From an uncultured Sunxiuqinia sp. (GTDB lineage Bacteria; Bacteroidota; Bacteroidia; Bacteroidales; Prolixibacteraceae), in assembly GCF_947495665.1 (NCBI RefSeq), contig NZ_CANLZV010000022.1, forward strand, positions 1-44,571: DNA of 44,571 nucleotides, in the 5' to 3' direction. The notes under the pieces were generated by a model. The model was not told where the DNA came from. It ran no database searches and saw only the letters and a list, made by a program, of their open reading frames with translations. The translations under genes were made by a program, and so were the position numbers. This document shows, piece by piece, positions 21,015 to 30,404 of the stretch (position 1 is the first letter of the stretch; each line of letters opens with the position of its first letter).

Positions 21015-22818
21015 CAATCAGTTCCTTATCAAATTGAATTAAGGGGAGTACCCACACTTCCCGAACTTCAAAATTGGAGCGCAGTTTCAAAATTTTAGAA
21101 TAGTACATGACCTGCTCAGGCTGAATTCCTTCATCCAGTTTCCCGGTATCCCATTTCCCGTTGTTGTTACGATCAGCAATAAGCCTGATTTTATACTTAT
21201 CGGGTTTTAGATAAGCAAATTCAATTTCACTGTCCTCGGCAATGCGAATTTCCCGCAAGACTTTTTCGTCCTCGGTATTCTCAAGCAATTGCACGATTCC
21301 AGGGCCATTCAAGCCGCCAACCATCAAAATAATCTTGGCATAGAAACTCTCTTCCTGAATGCCTATCTTTTGGTTAAGCTTACTGCTGGGGTGCCCCGCA
21401 AAGTTGCAGGCAGCAGCCGAATCAACTTGCAAGCGATACTGGCCTTCAAACTCCCACGGGTAATGAATGTGAAATTTACGCGCCGACAAAGAATCCTGCC
21501 AAATCTCGAACTCCCGTTCTTCCTCCAAGGTATCTACTTGTTGGTACAGATGAATCATTGACCAATCAAAGAATTCCAAGGGCTCAGGAGCTTCGAGCAA
21601 AATGTTGTTATACACATCAAAGCCTTTGCTTTTGCCATTGGCTTTGAATGTAATATGTGGAATGGGCTCGGGCTTATCTTCCTCCTCCTTTTTCCGTCGC
21701 TTTCGGGAAGTGCTCTCTGGTTTGGCATAGTTCAAATCCAGCGTATCATGTTTTAGCACCAGCTGATTCAAGCTATCCGCCACCAAATACTCCAAATGAA
21801 ACATCAGGCTGTCGGTGTTGCTCAACACGGTGTCGGTCAACCAAAACATCAGCGAATCGCGGGTGGGATTAAACTCCATGTAGTTCCAGTCATCCCGGGA
21901 AGGAGTCGAATTAAGCAATTCTACATGAAATGAATCGCTCAGGCTTTCAGCAAAGTAAAAGTGAATCAGGTTGTTGCGTTCCCGTTTGGCATCTTCCAGG
22001 TACTGGTCAAAGTATTCTTCTTCAAACAGCATTAAAAAGAACGGTGTTTCAAGGGCACTGCGACGTTTGTCCTTTATACTGAGTGTATCAGTCGTATCCG
22101 CTACGGCAGTATACTCCGGCAAGTTCATTTCCTGCGGAATCACCAGGGAATCGAGAAAGCCGATCTGCTCCAACTGCTGGTTGTAGTTTAAGCTGTTGTC
22201 AGCATCGGTCAGCGCGTACAGCCGGTACGAGCCCGGAGCAATATTACTGACCACAAAGAAGCCCTCTTCATCCGTTTTGGCAATATAATCAGGAATGCTA
22301 TCGGTAAAAGCCGACAGCTCTTTCAACGCGTGAAGCATGACCAAGGCATCTTCAACTGGCTCCAGGTTATCGGCTCTTTTCACATAACCGCCAATCATCA
22401 GGCTGTCAAAATCAGAGCCGGTACTAAAAGAAAACCGGAAATCTTCCAGCGGATTTTTCTCATTATTGTCCACAATGGCATCCTTGAAATCAAGCGAATA
22501 CGTTGTGTTTTCCTGGAGTTCTTCCCCCAAATCGATAATCAGGGTTTTGGACTTGGTCCGAATCATGGGCCGCTTTTTCAGCGGAGGCGAAACCACCAAG
22601 GCTTCACGCACCTCATCGCTAAGCACAAATTCATCAAAGGTCAGACTAATTTCCTCCCCCTTAAAATTTCGACCGTTAAATTCGGGAACGGTTTTAATCA
22701 CCGCGGGAGGAATGGAGTCTTTAGGGCCGCCTGTGGGCATTCCAGGATTGGCACAAGAGGTTGTAAAAACCAAATACCCAACATAGGCAAACAGAAGTAT
22801 CGGGAAAAATTTTTTCAT
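20938..22818 (-). CDS. Ig-like domain lipoprotein, large envelope protein
   Basis: The 626-residue product begins with a lipoprotein signal, MKKFFPILLFAYVGYLVFTT followed by SC; the ATG at 22818 sets this correctly. Residues about 25-130 form a Big_5 (bacterial Ig-like) domain: GGPKDSIPPAVIKTVPEFNG, EISLTFDEFV, ENTTYSLDFKDAIVDNNEKN. A SpaA/carboxypeptidase-like beta-sandwich follows (LVMLHA, FFVVSNIAPGSYRLYALTDA), then more beta-rich regions with an acidic, Lys/Arg-rich insert (SRKRRKKEEEDKPEP). It is a typical Bacteroidota surface lipoprotein. The gene lies 81 bases after glmS and overlaps the DUF3108 gene. Role unknown; position suggests envelope maintenance. Confidence 0.87.
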   Translation of the reverse strand: MKKFFPILLFAYVGYLVFTTSCANPGMPTGGPKDSIPPAVIKTVPEFNGRNFKGEEISLTFDEFVLSDEVREALVVSPPLKKRPMIRTKSKTLIIDLGEELQENTTYSLDFKDAIVDNNEKNPLEDFRFSFSTGSDFDSLMIGGYVKRADNLEPVEDALVMLHALKELSAFTDSIPDYIAKTDEEGFFVVSNIAPGSYRLYALTDADNSLNYNQQLEQIGFLDSLVIPQEMNLPEYTAVADTTDTLSIKDKRRSALETPFFLMLFEEEYFDQYLEDAKRERNNLIHFYFAESLSDSFHVELLNSTPSRDDWNYMEFNPTRDSLMFWLTDTVLSNTDSLMFHLEYLVADSLNQLVLKHDTLDLNYAKPESTSRKRRKKEEEDKPEPIPHITFKANGKSKGFDVYNNILLEAPEPLEFFDWSMIHLYQQVDTLEEEREFEIWQDSLSARKFHIHYPWEFEGQYRLQVDSAAACNFAGHPSSKLNQKIGIQEESFYAKIILMVGGLNGPGIVQLLENTEDEKVLREIRIAEDSEIEFAYLKPDKYKIRLIADRNNNGKWDTGKLDEGIQPEQVMYYSKILKLRSNFEVREVWVLPLIQFDKELIDEDKKKEDGKNSKRKQSQRSGNRPF

Positions 22819-22899
22819 GTTTTTAAAGTCTGCATAAACATACAAAATCCATCAGAAATTGCCGATGGTCTTGCTTTTTTGTTTGGTTGAAAGGACGAT

Positions 22900-24738
22900 T
22901 TATTCCACAGTAACTGATTTGGCCAGGTTTCGGGGTTGGTCAACATCACAGCCCCGCATCACCGCAATATAATAAGAAAACAGTTGCAGGGGAACCACCG
23001 TAAGCAAAGCAGCCACCGCCGGGTGCGACTCAGGAACTTCGAACAGGTCATCGGCCATTTTACGCAAGCCGTTATCGCCTTCGGTAACTACCGCAATGAT
23101 ATTTCCTTTACGGGCTTTCACCTCCTGAATGTTGCTAACCACTTTCTCATAGTAGCTGTCTTTGGCTGACACCACCACTACCGGCAGGTTGTCATCCACT
23201 AACGCAATGGGTCCGTGTTTCATTTCACCGGCAGCATAGCCTTCCGCATGAATGTAGGAGATCTCCTTCAGCTTTAAGGCACCTTCCAAGGCAACAGGAA
23301 ACAGGTATCCACGTCCCAGATAAAGTGCATTCACGGCATCTTTATACTTTTCAGCTACCTGTTTGATGTAAGGGTGACCGACTAATATTTTTTCCAGTTT
23401 CTCCGGGATAGCCAGCATTTCGGCAATCAACATTTCATAGAATTCCTGGTCAATCTCCCCTCGTTCCTTCGCCAGTTTAAAAGCCAGCAAAGTCAGCACC
23501 GTGACCTGAGCCGTAAAAGCTTTGGTTGAAGCCACGCCAATCTCAGTACCGGCATGAGTATAAACACCGGCTGCTGTTTCGCGGGCAATACTGGAGCCTA
23601 CGACATTGCAAATTCCAAGAATCAGAGCGCCTTGTGCTTTAGCCATTTTCAGGGCAGCCAAGGTATCAGCCGTCTCCCCGCTTTGACTAATGGCAAGCAC
23701 CACATCGCCTTCATAAATAATGGGCTTCCGGTACCTGAATTCCGAAGCATACTCCACTTCAACCGGCACGCGGGCATACTCTTCAATCAGGTATTCGGCC
23801 ACCAGAGCTGCATGCCAGGAGGTTCCGCAGCCAAGAATTATAATTCGTTTGGCGGCCACTATCTGTGGAAAAACATCCATTAGTCCGCCTAAGACAATGT
23901 CATTCTGATTTGGCCGAATCCGGCCACGGTAAGTATCTGAAATCGTTTTGGGTTGCTCGAAAATTTCTTTCAGCATGAAGTGCTCAAAATCCCCTTTATC
24001 CAAATCGCCAATACTCAGATCGACCTTGGTAACTTTGAAGTTGGCCGGATTATTCTGCACCGTTCTCAGGGTCAGGCTGTTTCGTTCCACAATAGCCACA
24101 TCACCATCATTCAGGTAAATCACACTATCGGTGTACTCCACAATCGGGCTGGCATCAGAAGCCAGAAAATATTCACCCTGCCCAATGCCAATCACCAACG
24201 GACTCCCCATTCGTGCCGCAATAATCCGGTCTTTTTCGGCTTTGCAAATCACCACTATACCGTATGCACCAACCACTTTTGAAAGAGCCAGGCGAACAGC
24301 TGTTTCGGCGTCTTCCACCTCTTCCAGCTGATAAAAATACTCAATCAGGTTGGCCAAAACTTCGGAGTCTGTTTCCGAATGGAATTCAAAGCCTTTGGCC
24401 ATCAAATCCTTTTTCAGGCGGGCATAGTTCTCAATGATTCCGTTGTGCACCAGCACAAAATTACCGAGCATGGACTGATGCGGGTGAGCGTTCACATCGT
24501 TGGGCTCGCCATGGGTTGCCCAGCGGGTATGTCCAATCCCGACATGCCCTTCTATGTTTTTGTCCGCTACAAAAGCTTCCAGTTCGCTTACTTTCCCTTT
24601 GCGCTTGTAAACGTTTAAGGAACTATTATAAATAGCAATACCGGCGGAATCATATCCCCGGTATTCTAATCGTTGCAATCCTTTGAGCAGGATTGGGTAT
24701 ACATTTTTATCGCCGATATAACCAACTATTCCACACAT
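22900..24738 (-). CDS. glmS: Glutamine-fructose-6-phosphate aminotransferase (isomerizing)
   Basis: GlmS makes glucosamine 6-phosphate from fructose 6-phosphate and glutamine, the first step toward UDP-GlcNAc for peptidoglycan and lipid A. The 612-residue length is standard. The N-terminal glutaminase begins MCGIVGYIGDK, so Cys2 becomes the nucleophile after Met removal; HTRWATHGEPN and HNGIIENYARLK are conserved. Two SIS domains follow with GCGTSWHAALVAEYLIEE and SQSGETADTLAALK, and the protein ends NLAKSVTVE. It lies 39 bases after the DUF4270 gene in the same operon. No glmS ribozyme-like structure was noticed in that short gap. Confidence 0.98.
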   Translation of the reverse strand: MCGIVGYIGDKNVYPILLKGLQRLEYRGYDSAGIAIYNSSLNVYKRKGKVSELEAFVADKNIEGHVGIGHTRWATHGEPNDVNAHPHQSMLGNFVLVHNGIIENYARLKKDLMAKGFEFHSETDSEVLANLIEYFYQLEEVEDAETAVRLALSKVVGAYGIVVICKAEKDRIIAARMGSPLVIGIGQGEYFLASDASPIVEYTDSVIYLNDGDVAIVERNSLTLRTVQNNPANFKVTKVDLSIGDLDKGDFEHFMLKEIFEQPKTISDTYRGRIRPNQNDIVLGGLMDVFPQIVAAKRIIILGCGTSWHAALVAEYLIEEYARVPVEVEYASEFRYRKPIIYEGDVVLAISQSGETADTLAALKMAKAQGALILGICNVVGSSIARETAAGVYTHAGTEIGVASTKAFTAQVTVLTLLAFKLAKERGEIDQEFYEMLIAEMLAIPEKLEKILVGHPYIKQVAEKYKDAVNALYLGRGYLFPVALEGALKLKEISYIHAEGYAAGEMKHGPIALVDDNLPVVVVSAKDSYYEKVVSNIQEVKARKGNIIAVVTEGDNGLRKMADDLFEVPESHPAVAALLTVVPLQLFSYYIAVMRGCDVDQPRNLAKSVTVE

Positions 24739-24777
24739 ATTTTATCTGGTTTTAAAAGTGGAAACGATTGGCAGGCG

Positions 24778-26145
24778 CTAATTCAACTTGGTGTAAGTCA
24801 CCTCCAAACGAATTCCAACATGGCTGGAACTCCCTTTCAAGACCACTCTTCGAGTCCGCTCATTGCGGAAGAGAGTAGAAAGGTAAAAACCATAATTCGT
24901 TACTTCTCCATCAATAATATCTTGTAAGTGATGGGTAATATTGAATGTATAGGTCGCATCCTCAGCGTTGAACCGTCCGCCATACAAAGCAGAAGAAACC
25001 GCAAAATCGGAAGGCAGGTACAAGTAGCCATCTTCCCCTTCTGTTTTTTCTCCATCAATAGCCCGTAAAACTAAAGCCGATGGAACTTGATAGTTGTTAT
25101 AGTCTGAAGCAACGGTATCAACCTGAAAAACAATAGAAGCCTTGTTTATGATGAAATCCGTTGAATCCTTCCAGGTATCCAGACTTGGAATGTCAACCTT
25201 TGATCTCAACCCTCCAAGAGTTTGAAGATAAATCAAGCTGTCCGGCGTTTCCGGGTGTTCTACCAGCTGGTCTGCAAATACGGTAGTAGAGTAATCATGT
25301 GTAAAGCTGCTAATCCGCGCCGAGTTGGTATTGATGCGATACGAAAAGCTTAAAGAATCGGTCTCCACTGTATCTATTACTTGCGTGTAGTGCAAGGTAA
25401 GGTTTGATCCACCTGCCAAGGTATAGAGGCTCAGCAAAGCACCACCTTCACTAACATCTTGCGACTCGATGTAAAGGCCTTTAAAAAAGTCAAGGAACAC
25501 ATCGTTATTCACCATGTCCAGTGAGTCAGCCTTCACCAAACGTTCGGCCAAAGACTGATCAAGTTTAATGGCTAATTCCTGAACCAAGGTATCGGTTTCC
25601 GTAGAATCCATGCGGAAAACAGGATAAAAATCCAGCTCTCCAATGACATTGGCACTGGCCAAAGCTTTCAGATCAACATCCTGGTAATAAGGATAATCTC
25701 CGGAACCCGTAACATCGGTTGTATCCAGGTAAACATCCTCCTCCAACTCATAAACCTTAAGTGACTGCAAGGTCGTCGTATCGCCATAAAAATCCTTGTA
25801 AAGCAGGTACAATACCAACGAATCAGCCTGGGTCGTTTCATCAAATCCGGGATAACCGGGCAGACGAAGCTGAACCGCTAAATTGGCTGTTGTTTTCCCA
25901 AACACAGGATCATTAAATGTTCCAAAGATATTGTAATTGGGCTCGTCGGTTCTCAAAAGCTCATCGTTTTCGGTGTACGCCGCAATGGTTGTTGAATCCA
26001 CAGCAAAATCTACTTCCTTCAAGTCAGAACCTGGTAACAACTCCAAACCGGTACTGTTCGGGTCTTCCTTACAGCTCCACAAGGCTAAGCTTGCCAATGA
26101 GCAAACGAGTACCAGTCTACTTAGTTTTTTTAGTTTCCTTTTCAC
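24778..26145 (-). CDS. DUF4270 family lipoprotein
   Basis: The 455-residue protein starts with a lipoprotein signal (KLSRLVLVCSLASLALWSC). The DUF4270 pattern is evident: SCKEDPNSTGLELLPGSDL, then YNIFGTFNDPVFGKTTANLA and TQADSLVLYLLYKDFYGDT. The rest is beta-rich and acidic with conserved Asp/Ser-rich strands. This family is specific to Bacteroidota, exported and often encoded beside the glycogen synthase-like gene and panC, as here. Function is not established; surface or periplasmic attachment is likely. It lies between the synthase-like gene (30-base gap) and glmS. Confidence 0.9.
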   Translation of the reverse strand: MKRKLKKLSRLVLVCSLASLALWSCKEDPNSTGLELLPGSDLKEVDFAVDSTTIAAYTENDELLRTDEPNYNIFGTFNDPVFGKTTANLAVQLRLPGYPGFDETTQADSLVLYLLYKDFYGDTTTLQSLKVYELEEDVYLDTTDVTGSGDYPYYQDVDLKALASANVIGELDFYPVFRMDSTETDTLVQELAIKLDQSLAERLVKADSLDMVNNDVFLDFFKGLYIESQDVSEGGALLSLYTLAGGSNLTLHYTQVIDTVETDSLSFSYRINTNSARISSFTHDYSTTVFADQLVEHPETPDSLIYLQTLGGLRSKVDIPSLDTWKDSTDFIINKASIVFQVDTVASDYNNYQVPSALVLRAIDGEKTEGEDGYLYLPSDFAVSSALYGGRFNAEDATYTFNITHHLQDIIDGEVTNYGFYLSTLFRNERTRRVVLKGSSSHVGIRLEVTYTKLN

Positions 26146-26175
26146 GTAAACATTGTTTTTAGTGCATCAGTGCGC

Positions 26176-26979
26176 TTACATCACCTTGTCGTAAAATTCG
26201 TTGTAGGCATCCACGTAAGTGTCTTCCGACTGATAATTTAGAAATAGTTTTTCTGACTCCTGAATGTAAGCCGACAGGTTGGGATTAATCTGCTCACTGC
26301 CTTGAATAACGGCATCTGCATATTCAATTCCCAGTTTACTCATGTTCTCATAAGTCGGTTCATCCAACAGTTTCAGATCGTCCTCTGCAATACCATCCAA
26401 CAGTACATTGGATTTCGTATTTGGACTTAACGGATTTTTGAAGGTTTCATTGTATACCGAATACACAACTTTGGAATTGGCAAAAAGCGGATCGTCATGA
26501 TAAGCCTTTTTGATGTATAGAGGTACCAGAGAAGCTAACCAACCATGACAATGAATCAAATCCGGAGCCCAGCGAAGTTTGATTACTGTTTCGAGCACGC
26601 CACGGGCAAAAAACACCGCACGTTCATCATTGTCTTCAAATTCTTTTCCTTTTTTATCCCGCAGGATTTCTTTTCGGTGAAAATAATCCTCATTATCAAT
26701 AAAATAGACCTGCATACGTGCAGCCTGAATAGAAGCCACCTTAATAATTAGCGGGTGATCGGCATCATTAATAACCAAGTTCATTCCCGACAAACGAATC
26801 ACCTCATGCAATTGATTTCTGCGTTCGTTTACACTCCCGTAACGCGGCATGAAAGTCCTGATCTCTCGACCTTTCTCTTGAATTCCCTGAGGTAAGAACC
26901 TCGACTTAACCGACATTTCTGATTCTGGAAGGTAAGGTGTAATTTCCTGGGAGATAAATAATACTCTTTTCTTTTCCAT
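26176..26979 (-). CDS. Glycogen/starch synthase-like protein, N-terminal catalytic half only
   Basis: The 267-residue product matches the N-terminal Rossmann domain of GT5 glycogen/starch synthases: VLFISQEITPYLPESEMSVK, PQGIQEKGREIRTFMPRYG, DNDERAVFFARGVLETV and LIHCHGWLASLVPLYIKKAY. Full enzymes are about 450-500 residues; the second GT-B domain, with the ADP-glucose-binding KTGGL and acid/base glutamate motifs, is absent. The usual KxGGL loop near the start is replaced by SEMSVKSRFLPQG. It may therefore lack synthase activity and serve another role. It heads the operon with DUF4270 and glmS and diverges from panC, with a good promoter at 27005-27035. Confidence 0.88.
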   Translation of the reverse strand: MEKKRVLFISQEITPYLPESEMSVKSRFLPQGIQEKGREIRTFMPRYGSVNERRNQLHEVIRLSGMNLVINDADHPLIIKVASIQAARMQVYFIDNEDYFHRKEILRDKKGKEFEDNDERAVFFARGVLETVIKLRWAPDLIHCHGWLASLVPLYIKKAYHDDPLFANSKVVYSVYNETFKNPLSPNTKSNVLLDGIAEDDLKLLDEPTYENMSKLGIEYADAVIQGSEQINPNLSAYIQESEKLFLNYQSEDTYVDAYNEFYDKVM

Positions 26980-27004
26980 TGAAAAATAGCTGAATTTGAA
27001 TAGG

Positions 27005-27035
27005 CAAAATTAGTAAAAATATCGCGAATATTCAA
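27005..27035 (-). promoter_or_regulatory. Promoter of the synthase-like/DUF4270/glmS operon
   Basis: On the minus strand, TAATTTTG (27012-27005) is an exact -7 element and TTG (27035-27033) lies 20 bases upstream as a -33 element. The start codon follows 25 bases downstream. Confidence 0.7.
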
Positions 27036-27084
27036 TTTAAGGCGGTTACGTGTATCTTAAAAAAACTTAAGAAGGCAGATCACC

Positions 27085-27113
27085 TTTTGTTTTGAATTAA
27101 TTTATTTACTTTG
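27085..27113 (+). promoter_or_regulatory. Putative panC promoter
   Basis: TTTTG (27085-27089) and TTACTTTG (27106-27113) are 16 bases apart, close to the Bacteroidota -33/-7 arrangement though the -7 element has one mismatch. The panC ATG follows 20 bases downstream. Confidence 0.4.
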
Positions 27114-27133
27114 CAGCTCAAATTTTGCCCTGT

Positions 27134-27976
27134 ATGTTGGTTGTAAAGGAAATAAAAGAATTACAAGAACGAATTGCGCGAGAGAAACAGGAGGGAAGAA
27201 CCATCGGTTTTGTACCAACCATGGGGGCCTTACACCAGGGGCACCTATCGCTGATTGAAAAGGCGGGACAACAAACTGACTTTGTTGTTACTAGCATCTT
27301 TGTAAACCCCACCCAATTCAATGATAAAAAAGATTTAACAAATTATCCAAGAACCTTGGATAAAGATCTTGAACTGTTGCAGGAAACAGCCTGTCAGCTG
27401 GTTTTTGCACCGGAAGTAAAAACCATTTATCCTCAGGAAGATAAACGGCAATTCAACTTCGGAAAACTGGAGCAGGTCTTGGAAGGTCAGTTTCGCCCCG
27501 GGCACTTTAACGGAGTAGCTCAGGTGGTCAGTAAACTGTTCGACATGACCAAACCAGACCAGGCTTTTTTCGGTCAAAAGGACTTTCAACAGCTGGTGAT
27601 TATAAAAGCTCTGGTAAAACAACTAAATTTGCCGATCGAAATCGTGGCCTGTCCAACCATGCGCGAAGAAGATGGCCTGGCCATGAGCTCGCGCAACCAA
27701 CGTTTGACCGATGAGCAGCGTCAAAACGCTCCGCACATCTACCAAACACTAAAGCAGGCACGGAACAAAGCCCGCTCCATGAGCGTAAACGAAGTAAAGC
27801 AGTGGGTGATTGAGACGATTGATCAAAATGAATTCCTGCAAACGGAATATTTTGAAATTACTGATGATGAGAACCTTGACACAATTGAAAGCTGGAACAG
27901 TCCGCTAAACAAAGTGGGATCACTGGCTGTTCACTGTGGAGAGGTCAGGTTAATTGATAATATTGTATTTGAATAA
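27134..27976 (+). CDS. panC: Pantoate-beta-alanine ligase
   Basis: PanC joins pantoate and beta-alanine using ATP to form pantothenate. The 280-residue product carries [20 protein letters not shown] (with the HIGH-like ATP motif), [33 protein letters not shown], and [17 protein letters not shown] (KMSKS-like). I use the ATG at 27134; the TTG at 27125 only adds three residues. panD follows after 11 bases, so the two genes supply substrate and enzyme together. panB is not in this window. Confidence 0.97.
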   Translation: MLVVKEIKELQERIAREKQEGRTIGFVPTMGALHQGHLSLIEKAGQQTDFVVTSIFVNPTQFNDKKDLTNYPRTLDKDLELLQETACQLVFAPEVKTIYPQEDKRQFNFGKLEQVLEGQFRPGHFNGVAQVVSKLFDMTKPDQAFFGQKDFQQLVIIKALVKQLNLPIEIVACPTMREEDGLAMSSRNQRLTDEQRQNAPHIYQTLKQARNKARSMSVNEVKQWVIETIDQNEFLQTEYFEITDDENLDTIESWNSPLNKVGSLAVHCGEVRLIDNIVFE

Positions 27977-27987
27977 ATAATTACAAC

Positions 27988-28338
27988 ATGTTTATTGAAG
28001 TTTGTAAATCAAAAATACATAAGGTAAGTGTTACCGAAGCAAACCTGCAATATGTTGGAAGTATTACCATTGATGAAGATTTGATGGATGCTGCCAACCT
28101 GATTGAGAACGAAAAAGTTCAAGTGGTTAACATTAACAATGGCGAGCGGCTGGAAACTTACGTCATTAAAGGAGAGCGCAATTCAGGCGTTATTTGCCTG
28201 AACGGCCCTGCGGCACGTAAAGTCGCCGTAGGCGATGTAGTGATTATCATTTCATACGCTATGATGGATTTTGAGGAAGCCAAGAAACACAACCCAACCT
28301 TGGTATTTCCCGACATTGAAACAAACAAAATCGTTTAA
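27988..28338 (+). CDS. panD: Aspartate 1-decarboxylase
   Basis: PanD makes beta-alanine from aspartate for pantothenate synthesis. It is a 116-residue pyruvoyl enzyme: Gly24-Ser25 in [16 protein letters not shown] is the self-cleavage site and Ser25 becomes the pyruvoyl group. Lys9 (CKSKIHKV) and Arg/Tyr residues in [20 protein letters not shown] belong to the active site. [20 protein letters not shown] is also conserved. It is co-transcribed with panC and closed by a terminator at 28360-28391. Confidence 0.97.
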   Translation: MFIEVCKSKIHKVSVTEANLQYVGSITIDEDLMDAANLIENEKVQVVNINNGERLETYVIKGERNSGVICLNGPAARKVAVGDVVIIISYAMMDFEEAKKHNPTLVFPDIETNKIV

Positions 28339-28359
28339 AACGATTGAAACCCATAAATT

Positions 28360-28398
28360 AAACCTCAAGGCTTTTTTTAGCTTTGGGGTTTTCTTATT
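28360..28398 (+). terminator. Terminator of panC-panD
   Basis: A 13-bp stem with two G-U pairs (AAACCTCAAGGCT with AGCTTTGGGGTTT) has a T-rich loop and a following TTTTCTTA tail. A short AT-rich palindrome (AATCGTTT/AAACGATT, 28329-28345) overlaps the panD stop. Confidence 0.85.
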
Positions 28399-28422
28399 TT
28401 TACTGAATAACCTTCAGTTAAG

Positions 28423-28911
28423 ATGATAATAGACCTGTCCCGCAAAATCTTCCCTTCGTTTGAAGCCTTTTTTGACACGCTTAAAACCTGGAAAACAAGC
28501 AATCACAAACTTGTTTTCACCAACGGATGTTTTGACCTGCTGCACCGGGGACACCTCGACTCCTTGGTTCAGGCAGCCAGGCTGGGAGACAAACTCATTG
28601 TCGGACTCAACTCCGACACCTCGGTTAAGCGCCTGAAAGGTGTCAGCCGTCCGCTGATTGATGAGGAGTCGCGCGCACACATGCTCGCGGCGCTGGAGAT
28701 GGTTGATGCCGTCATCCTGTTTGACGAAGACACCCCTTATCCCTTAATTAAGGCCATTCGCCCCGACATTCTGGCGAAGGGAAATGATTATGCCATCAGT
28801 GAGATTGCGGGAGCCGACCTGGTTCAAAGCTATGGCGGAACCGTGGCACTCCTTCCGCTAACCAAAGGATTTTCAAGCTCATCCTTGATTGAAAAAATAA
28901 AAAACAGCTAA
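28423..28911 (+). CDS. rfaE2: D-glycero-beta-D-manno-heptose 1-phosphate adenylyltransferase
   Basis: This nucleotidyltransferase activates heptose 1-phosphate to ADP-heptose for lipopolysaccharide core synthesis. The 162-residue protein equals the C-terminal domain of bifunctional HldE; the kinase domain is absent, so a separate kinase is expected elsewhere. The cytidylyltransferase-like motif VFTNGCFDLLHRGHLDSLVQ carries HxGH, followed by GLNSDTSVKRLKGVSRPLI and PDILAKGNDY. Two bases separate its stop from radA, so the genes are likely co-transcribed. Confidence 0.94.
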   Translation: MIIDLSRKIFPSFEAFFDTLKTWKTSNHKLVFTNGCFDLLHRGHLDSLVQAARLGDKLIVGLNSDTSVKRLKGVSRPLIDEESRAHMLAALEMVDAVILFDEDTPYPLIKAIRPDILAKGNDYAISEIAGADLVQSYGGTVALLPLTKGFSSSSLIEKIKNS

Positions 28912-28913
28912 AC

Positions 28914-30278
28914 ATGGCCAAAGTAAAAACCGTTTATACCTGCCAAAACTGTGGCAGTCAATCTCCCAAATGGGTGGGTCGTTGCAACAACTGTGGCCAA
29001 TGGAACACCCTTGTGGAAGAAGCCGTAGTGAAGGAAACCAAAAGCCCGTTAAGCTCGCGAACAGCCAGTGGCGCCAAACCGCAAAAACTGAACGAAGTGA
29101 GTTCCGAGCAAGTACAGCGAATCGATTGCCACAACAAAGAACTCAACCGGGTGCTTGGCGGCGGCTTGGTTCCCGGTTCCCTGGTGCTGGTTGGCGGCGA
29201 ACCTGGCATTGGCAAATCAACCCTGGTTTTGCAGGTTGCCCTTGACCTAAGCACCAAAAAGATTTTGTATGTCTCGGGCGAAGAAAGCATTCAGCAAATA
29301 AAAATACGCGCCAACCGGCTGAAACGCGAAAACGACAACTGCTACTTTTTAAGCGAAACATCGCTCGAAAATATCCTGACCCACTGCGAACACCTGGAGC
29401 CCGAAGTGCTCATCATCGACTCCATTCAAACGGTGTCCACGGCCCACATTGAATCGTCGCCGGGCTCGGTCAGTCAAATCCGGGAGTGTACCAACGGCAT
29501 TCTGAAATTTTCCAAAGAACGGCAGATTCCCGCCATTTTAATCGGACACATCACCAAGGAAGGCAGCCTGGCCGGCCCCAAAGTGCTGGAGCACATGGTT
29601 GACACGGTTTTGCAGTTTGAAGGCGAAAACCAATACCTCTACCGGATTTTACGATCCATCAAAAACAGGTTTGGCTCTACCTCCGAATTGGGGATTTTTG
29701 AAATGAACAACGAAGGGATGCGCGAGGTAAGCAACCCATCAGAGCTGCTGATTAACCGCGACCACGAAGGACTTAGCGGGACAGCCATTTCCGGAGCCAT
29801 TGAAGGCAACCGCCCTTTGCTGATTGAAATTCAGTCGCTGGTAAGCACGGCCGCCTATGGCACCCCGCAGCGCTCCTCTACCGGCTTCGACCTGCGACGC
29901 CTGAACATGCTGCTGGCCGTACTGGAAAAACGAGCCGGGTTCAAACTGGCCAGCAAAGATGTTTTCCTGAACATTGCCGGCGGAATAAAAGTGGACGATC
30001 CGGCCATTGATCTGGCTGTGATCTCGGCCATCCTCTCGTCCAACTTCGATTTGGCCGTCGACAAGAAACTGTGCTTTGCCGGCGAAGTGGGTCTGTCGGG
30101 TGAAATACGCGCTGTCAACCGGCTGGAGCAACGTATCGCAGAAGCCGAGAAACTGGGCATGCAGAAAATTTTCGTGCCCAAAAGCGGAAAGGCCCTCAAC
30201 CTGAAAAAATTCAACATCCTCATCGAGCAAGTCGACCGAGTGGATGACTTTTTCCGAAAGCTGTTCCGCAAAAACTAA
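28914..30278 (+). CDS. radA: DNA repair protein RadA
   Basis: RadA is a RecA-related, DnaB-type helicase that extends recombination intermediates. The 454-residue product has an N-terminal zinc finger (Cys10, Cys13, Cys24, Cys27), a Walker A motif GEPGIGKST at 95-103, the RadA-specific KNRFG motif at 250-254 (IKNRFGSTSELGIFEM), and a C-terminal Lon protease-like domain (LNIAGGIKVDDPAIDLAVIS, AGEVGLSGEIRAVNRLEQRI). Length and domain order are standard. Confidence 0.97.
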   Translation: MAKVKTVYTCQNCGSQSPKWVGRCNNCGQWNTLVEEAVVKETKSPLSSRTASGAKPQKLNEVSSEQVQRIDCHNKELNRVLGGGLVPGSLVLVGGEPGIGKSTLVLQVALDLSTKKILYVSGEESIQQIKIRANRLKRENDNCYFLSETSLENILTHCEHLEPEVLIIDSIQTVSTAHIESSPGSVSQIRECTNGILKFSKERQIPAILIGHITKEGSLAGPKVLEHMVDTVLQFEGENQYLYRILRSIKNRFGSTSELGIFEMNNEGMREVSNPSELLINRDHEGLSGTAISGAIEGNRPLLIEIQSLVSTAAYGTPQRSSTGFDLRRLNMLLAVLEKRAGFKLASKDVFLNIAGGIKVDDPAIDLAVISAILSSNFDLAVDKKLCFAGEVGLSGEIRAVNRLEQRIAEAEKLGMQKIFVPKSGKALNLKKFNILIEQVDRVDDFFRKLFRKN

Positions 30279-30375
30279 CCGAATGCCAACAAGCATTTCC
30301 GGTTCCAGCCCAGCTTCGTTTTAGTAAATTCAATCTTTTTTTGAAGTTAGCGGATCAAATAATGAGATGGAATCC

Positions 30376-30383
30376 TAACTTTG
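30376..30383 (+). promoter_or_regulatory. Promoter -7 element of the DUF4296 gene
   Basis: TAACTTTG is an exact match, 21 bases before the ATG at 30405. It overlaps the TTG at 30381, which rules that codon out as the true start. Confidence 0.6.
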
Positions 30384-30404
30384 TCAACGAATTCACGATC
30401 AGTA

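Noticed and set aside
24739-24777. glmS ribozyme or riboswitch before glmS
   Set aside because: Only 39 bases separate glmS from the upstream operon gene, too short for the ribozyme, which is also typical of Firmicutes.
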